A DNA stretch of 13,182 nucleotides from DATKMG01 sp035541995 (GCA_035541995.1 DATKMG010000125.1:1-13182); one strand, 5' to 3'. Shown: positions 1 through 6,736, counted from the stretch's first letter. Numbers and translations are program-made. The notes: generated by a model not told the origin, from the letters alone.

Positions 1-1082
1 GCCCAGCCACCGTGAGGCAGTGACAGGGCGGCAAACTCGACAAAGCTCTGGTGCAGAAATTTGGGCCGCGCCCAGCGCCGGTGGACCTGACGGGATTTGC
101 CGCTGCGTCGAGTGACCGGGGCCACTCCGGAAAACTGCAAGAGGTCTTGAGCCGCCCCGAAGCGCTCGCGGCGTGACCCGAAGGCCGCCTGCAGCCGGGG
201 AGCAAAGACCGGCCCGGCCGCCGGGAAACTGGCAAAGATGAAGGCGTCCGGGTGCCGGGCAAACAGCCGATTGATCTCGTCCTGCCACTGCTCGAGGGTG
301 GAGGTCAAGACCCGCACTTGAGCCACCAGAGCCAGTACCATCTGGGAGGAGGCTTCCACCAGGGCCGGGTCCTCGGTCAAGGGCCGGGCTTGTTGAATCT
401 GCTGGAGGCGCTCTTGAATCAGGTGAGAGCGACGGCAATGAGGCTGATGGTAGAACTGCTCGAGCTGAGCGGGCCGGGCCTGCTGCACAGCCCCCAGAGT
501 CGGCCAACGCTGGAGGAAATCACAAGCCAGCAGGCTGTCGAGCTCTCCGGCCCAGTCCAGAGCCTGAGGGAAATAGAGCTTCAAGTGACTGCTCAGCTGC
601 TGGATCAAGGCCGTGCGCAGATCCACCAGTTGGCGGCGATGCTCGACGCGCAGGGCCAGTTGCCGACTCAAGGCATCATCGGGGACCCAGGGCGAAAATT
701 GTTCCCGGTGTTTGACCAGCAGATCCAGCAACAGGGCGGCATCGCCGGGATCATCCTTGGCCCCACTGCTGAAAAAGGATTCCCGATAGCGGGCCAGCGA
801 CTTGGGATTAATCGGGTAGAGCTGCAGAAAGTCGTAGTGCATCAGAGCCGCGATCACCGGTCCCCGACTTTGCTCCAAAGCCATGGCGATCAGGCCTTGC
901 GGGAATCGCTGCCGTAGTTCGGCCACCCAGGCTCGCAGGGGCTCAGGTTGTTGCCGGACGACGGCGCTAGGCAGCTGTGTGGAATCGGCGGCGCGCCAGC
1001 AGACGACATGTTGCTGATCGGCCCAATCTAAACCGACATAGGCCACGATCCGGCTTGCTGGGGCAGCAGAGGATGGAGTCAT
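1..1082 (-). CDS. IS110-family transposase (DEDD), 3' end cut by window edge
   Basis: Reading the minus strand from an ATG at 1082 gives 360 uninterrupted codons that leave the window at position 1, so the C-terminus is missing. The N-terminal RuvC-like domain shows the DEDD pattern: D19 in GLDWADQQHV, E70 in MALEQSRGP, and D111/D114 in KDDPGDAALLLD. A coiled middle region (about 140-270) is followed by a Tnp_20-type domain, FASFPAAGPVFAPRL (283-297) and LLQFSGVAPVTRRSGKS (314-330). The serine near 327 is the likely nucleophile of this family. A strong ribosome site, GAGGTGA (complement of 1088-1094), lies five bases before the ATG and fixes the start. Family members are RNA-guided recombinases that use a bridge RNA encoded in the element's non-coding end. 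The frame looks intact, but activity and the element's ends cannot be judged here. Confidence 0.9.
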   Translation of the reverse strand, partial: MTPSSAAPASRIVAYVGLDWADQQHVVCWRAADSTQLPSAVVRQQPEPLRAWVAELRQRFPQGLIAMALEQSRGPVIAALMHYDFLQLYPINPKSLARYRESFFSSGAKDDPGDAALLLDLLVKHREQFSPWVPDDALSRQLALRVEHRRQLVDLRTALIQQLSSHLKLYFPQALDWAGELDSLLACDFLQRWPTLGAVQQARPAQLEQFYHQPHCRRSHLIQERLQQIQQARPLTEDPALVEASSQMVLALVAQVRVLTSTLEQWQDEINRLFARHPDAFIFASFPAAGPVFAPRLQAAFGSRRERFGAAQDLLQFSGVAPVTRRSGKSRQVHRRWARPKFLHQSFVEFAALSLPHGGW

Positions 1083-1094
1083 GATAATCACCTC

Positions 1095-1330
1095 GCAGTG
1101 GACTGACAACACGCTTGCCAGCAACGGGCGCAATCCTTATAGTAGAGTCCTCTGGGGACCTCATCTGAGTGATGCGTTCAGGGTTGCTGGTGCAGCGCCG
1201 GGCTCGAAACTCTGGGCTCAACCATCGCCATGGTCAGGGCTAGCTATTCGTAGCCAGGCGTTGCGTGTTGTGCTGTTCACTATGCACTCTACCCGCGGTT
1301 TTAGTCCAGTCCGCGTTACTGCCCTTCGAC
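1095..1330 (-). ncRNA. Candidate IS110 bridge RNA region (left-end non-coding sequence)
   Basis: The sequence directly upstream of the IS110 transposase has no credible coding frame but carries several closely packed short hairpins: 1145-1162 (GAGTCC with GGACCTC, one bulge), 1162-1174 (CATC/GATG), 1186-1196 (GCTG/CAGC), 1221-1234 (ACCAT/ATGGT) and 1238-1255 (GGCTA/TAGCC). IS110-group elements encode their bridge RNA between the left end and the transposase start, transcribed in the same direction. Location, orientation and structure all fit. The two guide loops cannot be identified without the element ends and a second copy, so the limits given are approximate. The call rests on family knowledge plus the visible hairpins. 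Confidence 0.35.
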
Positions 1331-1358
1331 TGTTTTCCACAGGATTCACAGCCTCCAC

Positions 1359-1395
1359 AAAGAAAGAAAAAAGGACCCAAAAAGAAAGAAAGAGG
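1359..1395. repeat. Polypurine tract with AAAGAAAG repeats
   Basis: The plus strand is almost pure purine for about 37 bases, with AAAGAAAG-type units on both sides of a short GGACCC interruption. The complement is pyrimidine-rich, so a transcript running toward the transposase would contain two U-rich runs. No strong GC stem precedes them, so a terminator is not claimed. It may simply be part of the IS end or its flank. Confidence 0.5.
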
Positions 1396-1494
1396 GCGAC
1401 TACTGCGACCATACTTACTTCGCACTATCGTGCTCTGAATACCTATAAGGGCAAAGCGAGCGACGCCCTGGGTCATCGTATACACCCGACTCTT

Positions 1495-1540
1495 ACTCCT
1501 CGATCAGGCGCGGGTGGGCTCCCTCGCCTGATCGAGGAGT
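1495..1540. repeat. Perfect 16-bp inverted repeat (hairpin)
   Basis: ACTCCTCGATCAGGCG at 1495-1510 is the exact reverse complement of CGCCTGATCGAGGAGT at 1525-1540. They are separated by 14 bases that can add three further G-C pairs after one mismatch. The stem is far longer than chance would give. No T-run follows on the plus strand; on the minus strand the stem is followed by AAGAGTC rather than a U tract, so a canonical intrinsic terminator is unlikely. It lies between the IS110 left-end region and the promoter of the next gene. It may be a REP-like palindrome, an IS insertion target or a recombinase site. Confidence 0.8.
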
Positions 1541-1581
1541 TGAGCTCTATATCGGAATCTTATTCCCAGGGCATGGCGGAG

Positions 1582-1605
1582 GGCGGTGCCCGCTGGCACT
1601 TCGCC
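1582..1605. repeat. Small hairpin upstream of the membrane-protein promoter
   Basis: GGCGGTGCC (1582-1590) pairs with GGCAC-TT-CGCC (1595-1605) around a CGCT loop, with a two-base bulge. It lies about 50 bases upstream of the predicted -10 box of the next gene, so it is not in that gene's transcript. Its role is unknown. Confidence 0.4.
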
Positions 1606-1656
1606 AACCGGCTCCTGCTTCTCACTGCAGATACGGTCCGGTTTCCAAAAACGGGG

Positions 1657-1679
1657 TATAATAATTCTCTATCGAGAAT
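1657..1679 (+). promoter_or_regulatory. Promoter -10 box with adjoining dyad (operator-like)
   Basis: A consensus TATAAT lies at 1657-1662. No good -35 hexamer is visible at the usual spacing, which suggests an activator or an extended contact. Immediately downstream is the perfect 6-bp dyad ATTCTC-TATC-GAGAAT (1664-1679), covering the expected transcription start. A dyad in this position could be a repressor site or the foot of the 5' UTR. The gene start is 45 bases further on. Confidence 0.5.
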
Positions 1680-1724
1680 ATGCAGCCCGAGAGGGCAAAG
1701 AAGTGAAACTCAGGAGGAAATCCT

Positions 1725-2423
1725 ATGTCAGAACCTGTTGCGAGGCTTTCCATTCGCCGGCTGGTCGTTGTTCCGGCCGTCATTACCCTTGCTGTCACGT
1801 TGCTCCGTTTGGTGGGCGAACTTCAGCACTGGTCACCTAAGTTCTTCAGCCGCGAGGGGGGCGGCGCATTCGCCATTGTCGGCATCGTATGGTTGGTTCC
1901 GATCTTCGGTATCTACTTCGCCATCCGGCTTAACCAAACGGGGCACGGCCCAGCAAGTCGCGGACGAGCCATAGGCTTTGCGCTAGCCGCGCTGGTGGTT
2001 GGAATTGGTCTCAGTATGGTAATTTTCAAGTTGTCGATGCCGATCGTTGCCACCATTGTCTCGGCTAACCTGGCCATGCTTCTCGCGCTTTGGATCGCTT
2101 ATCGCGGCTGGCCGGCGCTGGGCAAGGTTGAATTGATCTACGGTCTGGCAGCGCGCATCCCTGTGGCCATCCTAATGTTCGTCGCGATGGCGGCGAACTG
2201 GGGTACCCACTACGAACAAGGACCTCCAGGCTTCCCGCAGATGGGCCTCGTCTCGAAGTGGTTTTTGATCGGGCTGATGCCTCAACTTACCTTGTGGATA
2301 GCCTTCACTGTCATTGTCGGGTCTCTCTTCGGGGGCTTGGCGCTCCTTTTTCAGAAACGACAACCAGTCAGTGAATTGAGGCCACAGGGGTCGGCACCCA
2401 AAGGAATAGGCGCACATTCGTAA
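1725..2423 (+). CDS. Six-helix integral membrane protein of unknown function
   Basis: This 232-residue protein has about six hydrophobic segments (roughly 12-31, 48-68, 82-103, 105-126, 137-157 and 178-207). They are joined by short basic loops such as RLNQTGHGPASRGR, and the protein ends in a polar tail. The start is well supported: AGGAGG at 1712-1717 sits seven bases before the ATG, and a TATAAT box lies 60 bases upstream. The ribosome site is itself inside a weak AGGA/TCCT hairpin. I do not recognise a characterised family and see no catalytic or transport motif; similar uncharacterised membrane proteins are common in acidobacteria, by my recollection. It is monocistronic and convergent with the beta-helix gene, 109 bases away. 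Confidence 0.8.
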   Translation: MSEPVARLSIRRLVVVPAVITLAVTLLRLVGELQHWSPKFFSREGGGAFAIVGIVWLVPIFGIYFAIRLNQTGHGPASRGRAIGFALAALVVGIGLSMVIFKLSMPIVATIVSANLAMLLALWIAYRGWPALGKVELIYGLAARIPVAILMFVAMAANWGTHYEQGPPGFPQMGLVSKWFLIGLMPQLTLWIAFTVIVGSLFGGLALLFQKRQPVSELRPQGSAPKGIGAHS

Positions 2424-2532
2424 TTGTCGTCAGAACTCTGGTAGCCTCGACGCTCGGCTCATAATGCTGTTTTTCGCATGCACGTCTCAGGGACGGATTG
2501 AATGTACTCCATCCCCCACCCGGACTGGCGGT

Positions 2533-3765
2533 TTATGGATTGGTTTCAATTTGTGACCTGCCTTCCATAGTCTCGACTGCACCAATGTCAGGAGTGGCCT
2601 TCCTGGGCCGCCCTTCAAAATCGTCGACCACTTCCTGCAGTGGTGTCCCTTTGTTCACCACTTTCTCTGAGAAGGGGGCAAGGCGAAGATTCGTGCGGTG
2701 CGGATCCAGGGCATCGATGGGAAAATCACTGAAGAAGAGGTTGCTCCGCAGTCTCACACCTCCAGCAAGCATGTTGGTGCCGCGCACTAGGTTGTTAACA
2801 ACGTCAACGTGAGTGATTTTCCATTCGTCCGCCCCTCCACGCAACCCTGGACCCTCCGCATCATCGCGCCAGATCGTATTGTTATAGACCTTGATATGAT
2901 CGGCCCACCACAACTCGATGCCTGCATCGGGCCCCGGGACAATGAAGTTATTCCTGATGATGCTATTGCGGATATGCTCCTGCCCGGGAACATAGTTGCT
3001 GGATCCGGAGGGATTCCCAAAGGATATGCCCCTGTCGCAGTTTACGATTGCGTTCCGTTCGACCGTCACGTTCCTCGAGCGCACCCAAATGAAAACGGCA
3101 CCCCGTGCCCCGCCATTTCGTCCTTTAATATCTTTGAAGAAATTGTCGCTGATCTGCCACCCATCCAGCGCCATCATGTCGATAGCGGTGATGTAGTCTC
3201 CCTCGAAGAGCCATTCATGGGGCGGTATTTTCGTATTCTCGAACCGGCAATACCGGATTGAGCCCCCTACCGCCATTCCTTGCTGGGATGTCGAGCCCTT
3301 GATCATCCGAGTTCCAATGTTCTTGAAGTGGCAGCTATAAATGTGTACGTCTTTGGGGAAGTTTTCCGCTTCGACCTTAATTCCATAAGACCGGCATTCG
3401 GTAAACGTGAGGTAGGCAATAGTTACATTTTCAACCTTGCCGATTCTCAACAAGTCGTCGTCCGGCTTCCCTTCGAAGAAGCCCCTCCCCCTTAGAACTG
3501 TCTTAGTGGGGTCGTTACTGGCTCCGCGAAGGACGATATTCCTTCCTCTCTGTATATAAATGGGTTCGGCTATATCGTAGATGCCGTCGGCAACCAGGAC
3601 TGTTGCATTTTCAATGCCGCTCTCCAAAACTTGCTTCAGACTGGCGGTATCCTTCACCTTTTGCACCGATCCTTGTTTGATGGGCAGGAGTGGAGCAACT
3701 TTCTCAAGAGAAATGTTCCAAGGTACGGAGAGTAAGCAGGACAAAAAAATGGGATTCAGGACCAT
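2533..3765 (-). CDS. Secreted right-handed parallel beta-helix protein
   Basis: From the ATG at 3765 the protein has 410 residues. The N-terminus MVLNPIFLSCLLSVPWNIS is hydrophobic and looks like a short signal peptide. A GGAG ribosome site seven bases upstream supports this start over a longer frame that opens at 3933. LKQVLESGIENATVLVADG (43-61) is the usual entry of pectate-lyase-like or DUF1565/NosD-type beta-helices. Rungs follow with repeated short strands and asparagine ladders: NIVLRG, NVTIAYLTF, VHIYSCHF, NVTVERNAIVNC, IRNNFIV, IKVYNNTIW and VDVVNNLVRG. Near the end, TPDIGAVE (391-398) matches the PDIGA(F/Y)E closing motif common in such secreted proteins. It is probably a polysaccharide-binding or -cleaving protein outside the cytoplasm; the substrate is unknown and no catalytic residues can be assigned. 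Confidence 0.85.
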   Translation of the reverse strand: MVLNPIFLSCLLSVPWNISLEKVAPLLPIKQGSVQKVKDTASLKQVLESGIENATVLVADGIYDIAEPIYIQRGRNIVLRGASNDPTKTVLRGRGFFEGKPDDDLLRIGKVENVTIAYLTFTECRSYGIKVEAENFPKDVHIYSCHFKNIGTRMIKGSTSQQGMAVGGSIRYCRFENTKIPPHEWLFEGDYITAIDMMALDGWQISDNFFKDIKGRNGGARGAVFIWVRSRNVTVERNAIVNCDRGISFGNPSGSSNYVPGQEHIRNSIIRNNFIVPGPDAGIELWWADHIKVYNNTIWRDDAEGPGLRGGADEWKITHVDVVNNLVRGTNMLAGGVRLRSNLFFSDFPIDALDPHRTNLRLAPFSEKVVNKGTPLQEVVDDFEGRPRKATPDIGAVETMEGRSQIETNP

Positions 3766-3933
3766 GGCATTTCTCCGGGTAATCCCTGGGATTCGGAATT
3801 TTGATAGTGGGATTGCGAACCGGTCAGCTAGAGGGCCGCTCTCGTTATCGCCTCTCAGAGCCGGCACCCCAAGACCCTTCCTTTGATCCAAGGTTATCGC
3901 AGGTTTGTTCGAAGATCCAGAATTGCTACACAT

Positions 3934-4262
3934 CGAGTGTCAGCCTCACTAACGCCTTCGTTCATACGAGTTCGGGCCCAGTTTGGTGAGAAGCCTTACG
4001 CCATGTGCCTTTCGTCTTGACTTGAAGCAAGATTTTATCTGGGAGACGTGCTAGTAGGTAAATAAATGCCCAATTCCATTATCCGGCCGGAGGGTTACCC
4101 GATATCCGAGAATCAGGCGATTTGAACAACGCAGTCCTAGTGGGATGGACTGTCGAGGTTTTACCGGTTACAGATCTTTAAGTACCTGGAACATGCTTGC
4201 AGCATTACTACAAATTCTGTGTGGTGTTGCATCGCGAGACTAGGCCTACAAACCTCTAAAGT
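3934..4262. other. Intergenic stretch, no gene seen
   Basis: About 500 bases separate the beta-helix start (3765) from the 62-aa gene. The part at 3934-4262 has frequent stops in all frames; the only starts open frames of about 20 codons. It should contain the beta-helix promoter and the end of the slipin-cluster transcript, but I see neither a clear -35/-10 pair nor a GC stem followed by a T-run. Confidence 0.5.
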
Positions 4263-4451
4263 CTAGGCAGCCTTCTCGGCACCCTTCTGGCAGAACCAGT
4301 CTAGCTTAAGGCTTTTCTTCAGCTCCTTAACACGCCCTGCCAGTTCGCGTTCCAAAACTTCCTTGATCCCCGGTATGTTTAGGATTTGTGGTATGTCCAT
4401 CCGGGCCAACAGGTGTGTCAAATAGAGTTCCATTTCGTCTCTACTGCTCAT
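4263..4451 (-). CDS. 62-aa hypothetical soluble helical protein
   Basis: This short, charged protein is predicted mostly helical, with amphipathic stretches around DEMELYLTHLLARM and IKEVLERELAGRVKELKKSL, and with no membrane segment. An excellent AGGAGG ribosome site about eight bases before the ATG strongly supports translation. I do not recognise a family. The N-terminus (SSRDEMELYLTHLLARMDIPQ) together with a helical tail could suit a small adaptor or regulator. It is the last gene of the minus-strand series led by the GntR regulator, 73 bases after the two-helix membrane protein. Confidence 0.7.
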   Translation of the reverse strand: MSSRDEMELYLTHLLARMDIPQILNIPGIKEVLERELAGRVKELKKSLKLDWFCQKGAEKAA

Positions 4452-4524
4452 CCGTCGCCTCCTCCCCCTCCCCCCAAGGAATCTTTCGGTTATAAGCTAA
4501 AAAGCTCTTAGCATTTTTATGCCT

Positions 4525-4749
4525 TCAACCCAAAATCCCTGAGCGCTTATCGCTAATTCTCTTTCTGGCGACGATGATCCGGACCCCTGCCATGATCACG
4601 CCTGCTAAGATGAGAGTTCCCGCAATTTCTATCGCAGTCGATAACGGGAATAAACTGAAAAACCCCACCATGACGGAGATAACAATGAGGAGGCCGGGAA
4701 ACCCGGCAGGATTGAGTCTGGTAATTGTAGGTCCGTCAAAATATCTCAT
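4525..4749 (-). CDS. 74-aa two-helix membrane protein
   Basis: After a polar N-terminus (MRYFDGPTITRLNPAGFP) come two hydrophobic helices (about 19-38 and 41-60) and a basic cytoplasmic-type tail, RIIVARKRISDKR. The positive tail suggests both termini are inside, a hairpin topology. The ribosome site is only moderate (GAAAGAA region upstream). It starts 44 bases after the stop of the four-helix membrane gene and reads in the same direction, so the two are probably co-transcribed. Function unknown. Confidence 0.65.
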   Translation of the reverse strand: MRYFDGPTITRLNPAGFPGLLIVISVMVGFFSLFPLSTAIEIAGTLILAGVIMAGVRIIVARKRISDKRSGILG

Positions 4750-4793
4750 ATTGTTCTTTCAAGTTGGCGCATTCCAACGGCAGCCGGCGACCG

Positions 4794-5213
4794 TTACACG
4801 CTTCGTTCATTGCGATTGAGCAGCGTCGCAATGGTCCAGACCAGAAGAATTGGAGTCGCCACGAAATAGAGGAAATATTCACCAGCGGCTTTGATTGGAA
4901 AATTCAAGATAGCAGAATGTAGATTGTACCAGCCCAAAACAAAAAGGAATGGGGGCGTTACCGCGATTGCAATGAAGAAAGTGCGAAACCGGCCACCGCA
5001 CAGCAACGCAAAAGCAGTTGAGATAGTCGTCAAGATCGCAAACGTCCAGATTGATGTTCCTTTGTGGAGGATGGTATCGCGTACAAGCGGCCAGGCAGTA
5101 GTCACTACGGCGAGAACAATGGACGTGATGAAGGGGAAGCCGTGGCGGTAACCCATCCGACGGATCAGAGTTGTGGAGTAGATGTGAGGTGTCGGTGTCA
5201 TTTCGGTATTCAT
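4794..5213 (-). CDS. 139-aa four-helix membrane protein
   Basis: The protein has a polar N-terminus (MNTEMTPTPHIYSTTLIRRMGYRHG) and four hydrophobic segments (about 26-44, 54-70, 76-93 and 108-131), ending in LLNRNERSV. No known domain is recognised. The ATG is only four bases after the stop of the 51-aa ORF, so translation is probably coupled. The local ribosome site (AAAGG, 12 bases upstream) is weak, which fits coupling. It belongs to the same co-directional series as the slipin gene. Confidence 0.7.
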   Translation of the reverse strand: MNTEMTPTPHIYSTTLIRRMGYRHGFPFITSIVLAVVTTAWPLVRDTILHKGTSIWTFAILTTISTAFALLCGGRFRTFFIAIAVTPPFLFVLGWYNLHSAILNFPIKAAGEYFLYFVATPILLVWTIATLLNRNERSV

Positions 5214-5217
5214 ATAC

Positions 5218-5373
5218 CTAGATTAGCCTTTCATTTTGTCCTACCATGAAGATGTTTAACCAGCCTTCGCACAAAGAAGCCGGTTCGTTATGCCGGATAG
5301 CAAACGAAACAGCGTTAGTCGCAGGCGAGCCGAGAAAGCCTTTGCGCACGACTACTTCAAATAAGTAACTCAT
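5218..5373 (-). CDS. 51-aa small ORF between slipin and membrane-protein genes
   Basis: An ATG at 5373 opens 51 codons ending in TAG at 5220-5218. The protein begins MSYLFEVVVRKGFLGSP and ends EGWLNIFMVGQNERLI. A GGGAGGGGAG purine tract ends about eight bases before the ATG, a good ribosome site. It starts 23 bases after the slipin stop and ends four bases before the next ATG, filling the gap in an otherwise tight gene series. There is one cysteine (Cys35) and no membrane helix. No homologue is recognised. It could instead be a decayed fragment of a longer gene, but ribosome site, orientation and spacing favour a real small protein. Confidence 0.55.
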   Translation of the reverse strand: MSYLFEVVVRKGFLGSPATNAVSFAIRHNEPASLCEGWLNIFMVGQNERLI

Positions 5374-5396
5374 ATGCGTTGCTCCCCTCCCGAGAG

Positions 5397-6272
5397 CTAT
5401 TCGGGTTTCGCTCCTCCGAGCGCGGCAGTCGCCAGCGTGCCGCTTAAGCCCATCGTTTCCACGACGGACGAGGGCACGATGACCATGGAACCACGCTCTT
5501 TAATGGCCTCATACAGCATATTCATCGCACGTAAATGCAGCGCGACGGGATTGTTCTGATAGGTCGATGCCGCCTGCGCGAACTTTTCCGAAATCTCTGT
5601 TTCTGCCTGTCCCAGGATGTTGCGCGCCTGGCGCTCCCGCTCTGCCTGGGCCTGGCGGGACATAGCGTCCTCCAGTCCCTGCGGGATCCGCACATCCCGG
5701 ATCTCTACGGACTGAACGGTAATGCCCCAGGGGTTGGTTTTCTCGTCCAGAATGCGTTGTAGCTCATGACCGAGCATTTCGCGTTCCGTGATCATTTGCG
5801 CCAATTCGTGGCGTCCGATGGATTCCCGCAGGCCGGTTTGGGCACTCATGGTGATGGCCTGAACGAAATCCTCAACTTCCAAAATCGACTTCTCCGCATT
5901 CCATACCATCCAAAACACGATAGCATCCACATTCACCGGTACCGTGTCGCGCGTCAGGGTAGACTCAGCCATCACACTGGCCACACGAACCCTCTGATCG
6001 ACGTACCGGCTGAGCCTATCGACGATTGGAATCACGTGAAACAGGCCTGGCCCGCGCAGCCCGATAAAGCGACCGAGCCGCAGCACGGCCACTTTTTCCC
6101 ACTGATCCGCTATTTTGATGGAAAACAGCAGGTAGACGCCGATCAGCAATCCCACGAATAACGGTGCCTGATTACCGATTGCGACCATGACCCCTACACC
6201 GGCCGCGATGGAGGTGGCAAAAAGCGCCACCGCTATACCACTGACCCGATTTTTCTTATGATCTTGCCACAT
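5397..6272 (-). CDS. Slipin (stomatin-like SPFH/band 7 membrane protein)
   Basis: This 291-residue protein has two N-terminal hydrophobic segments (about 11-31 and 36-54), which anchor it as a membrane hairpin or pair. The SPFH/band 7 domain follows: VAVLRLGRFIGLRGPGLFHVIPIVDR (61-86), TRDTVPVNVDAIVFW (107-121), QTGLRESIGRHELAQMITER (145-164) and GITVQSVEIRDVRIPQ (183-198). A charged coiled-coil-like stretch SRQAQAERERQA (205-216) precedes an Ala-rich oligomerisation region. Slipins form large homo-oligomers in membrane microdomains and often partner with NfeD-like proteins or membrane proteases. No nfeD is visible here; small membrane proteins occupy that place. AGGAGG overlaps the stop of the preceding GntR gene, six bases away, so the pair is co-translated. 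Confidence 0.92.
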   Translation of the reverse strand: MWQDHKKNRVSGIAVALFATSIAAGVGVMVAIGNQAPLFVGLLIGVYLLFSIKIADQWEKVAVLRLGRFIGLRGPGLFHVIPIVDRLSRYVDQRVRVASVMAESTLTRDTVPVNVDAIVFWMVWNAEKSILEVEDFVQAITMSAQTGLRESIGRHELAQMITEREMLGHELQRILDEKTNPWGITVQSVEIRDVRIPQGLEDAMSRQAQAERERQARNILGQAETEISEKFAQAASTYQNNPVALHLRAMNMLYEAIKERGSMVIVPSSVVETMGLSGTLATAALGGAKPE

Positions 6273-6278
6273 GACACC

Positions 6279-6692
6279 TTACCTCCTCTTCTTTCTTCCC
6301 TCTATTTGAAAATCTTGCAACCGTTCGATCAACTCCTCAGTGGTAAAGCCCTCGGAACCTGCACGGGCCGCGAATTCGCCGACCAGTTGACTCAGCCGGC
6401 GCTGCCGCTCGGCGTTATCGCGCGGGACCTTCTGGTGGCTCACAAACGTACCGGTACCCTGCTGGGTCTCCAGCACTCCTCGAATTTCGAGTTCGCGATA
6501 AGCCCGGATGACCGTGTTGGGATTGATGGCCAGATCGACAGCTAGTTGACGAACCGTCGGAAGCTGATCGCCCCCGACCAGAGCGCCCGCTGCGATACCG
6601 CCGACCACCTGGTCGATGATTTGGCGATAAGCCGGGACGCCGCTGTGTAAGTCCAAGCCGAACTGAAAGGCGTTTTTATTGTTGGACGTCAT
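6279..6692 (-). CDS. YtrA-type GntR transcriptional regulator
   Basis: From the ATG at 6692 the protein has 137 residues; a GTG three codons earlier (6701) is an alternative start. GVPAYRQIIDQVVGGI (18-33) begins the winged helix. LPTVRQLAVDLAINPNTVIRAY (44-65) is the recognition helix-turn-helix and GVLETQQGTGTFV (72-84) the wing, the classical GntR signature. Only about 50 residues follow (RDNAERQRRLSQLVGEF and on), too few for an FadR or UTRA ligand domain. This is typical of the YtrA subfamily, which dimerises through a short helical tail and usually represses its own operon. Here it heads a slipin and small-membrane-protein operon rather than the usual ABC transporter. A palindrome overlaps its promoter. 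Confidence 0.93.
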   Translation of the reverse strand: MTSNNKNAFQFGLDLHSGVPAYRQIIDQVVGGIAAGALVGGDQLPTVRQLAVDLAINPNTVIRAYRELEIRGVLETQQGTGTFVSHQKVPRDNAERQRRLSQLVGEFAARAGSEGFTTEELIERLQDFQIEGRKKRR

Positions 6693-6701
6693 GTTCACCA
6701 C

Positions 6702-6736
6702 ATATATATAGTGTACTAGTTATCTAGAACAGTCAA
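6702..6736 (-). promoter_or_regulatory. Promoter and autoregulatory operator of the GntR-slipin operon
   Basis: On the minus strand TTGACT (complement of 6731-6736) is a good -35 box, and an AT-rich CACTATATATAT block about 17-20 bases on supplies the -10. Between and over them, 6710-6733 is a 24-bp imperfect palindrome in which 18 positions are symmetric, with cores CTAG and CTAG four bases apart and outer TGT/ACA. This is the size and location expected for a YtrA-type GntR dimer site; binding would block polymerase. The predicted start of transcription falls close to the GTG at 6701, so a very short or absent leader is possible. Confidence 0.65.

Noticed and set aside
252..917. 221-codon plus-strand frame
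   Set aside because: It lies fully antisense to the IS110 transposase, whose DEDD motifs are clear; Gln/Leu/Gly-rich shadow.
1240..1485. Minus-strand frames of 81 and 64 codons upstream of the IS110 transposase
   Set aside because: They run through the polypyrimidine tract, overlap each other in different frames, and lack family resemblance or good ribosome sites; the region is better explained as IS non-coding end.
1495..1540. Hairpin as an intrinsic terminator
   Set aside because: No T-run follows the stem on either strand.
1081..1974. 297-codon plus-strand open frame across the IS110 flank
   Set aside because: It crosses the 16-bp hairpin and the promoter of the 1725 gene and overlaps that gene in another frame. 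It has no ribosome site and its composition is unlike a folded protein.
2809..3261. 150-codon plus-strand frame
   Set aside because: Antisense to the beta-helix gene and without its own start signals.
4066..4125. 19-codon plus-strand ORF starting MPNSIIRPEG
   Set aside because: Too short, with no clear ribosome site or context.
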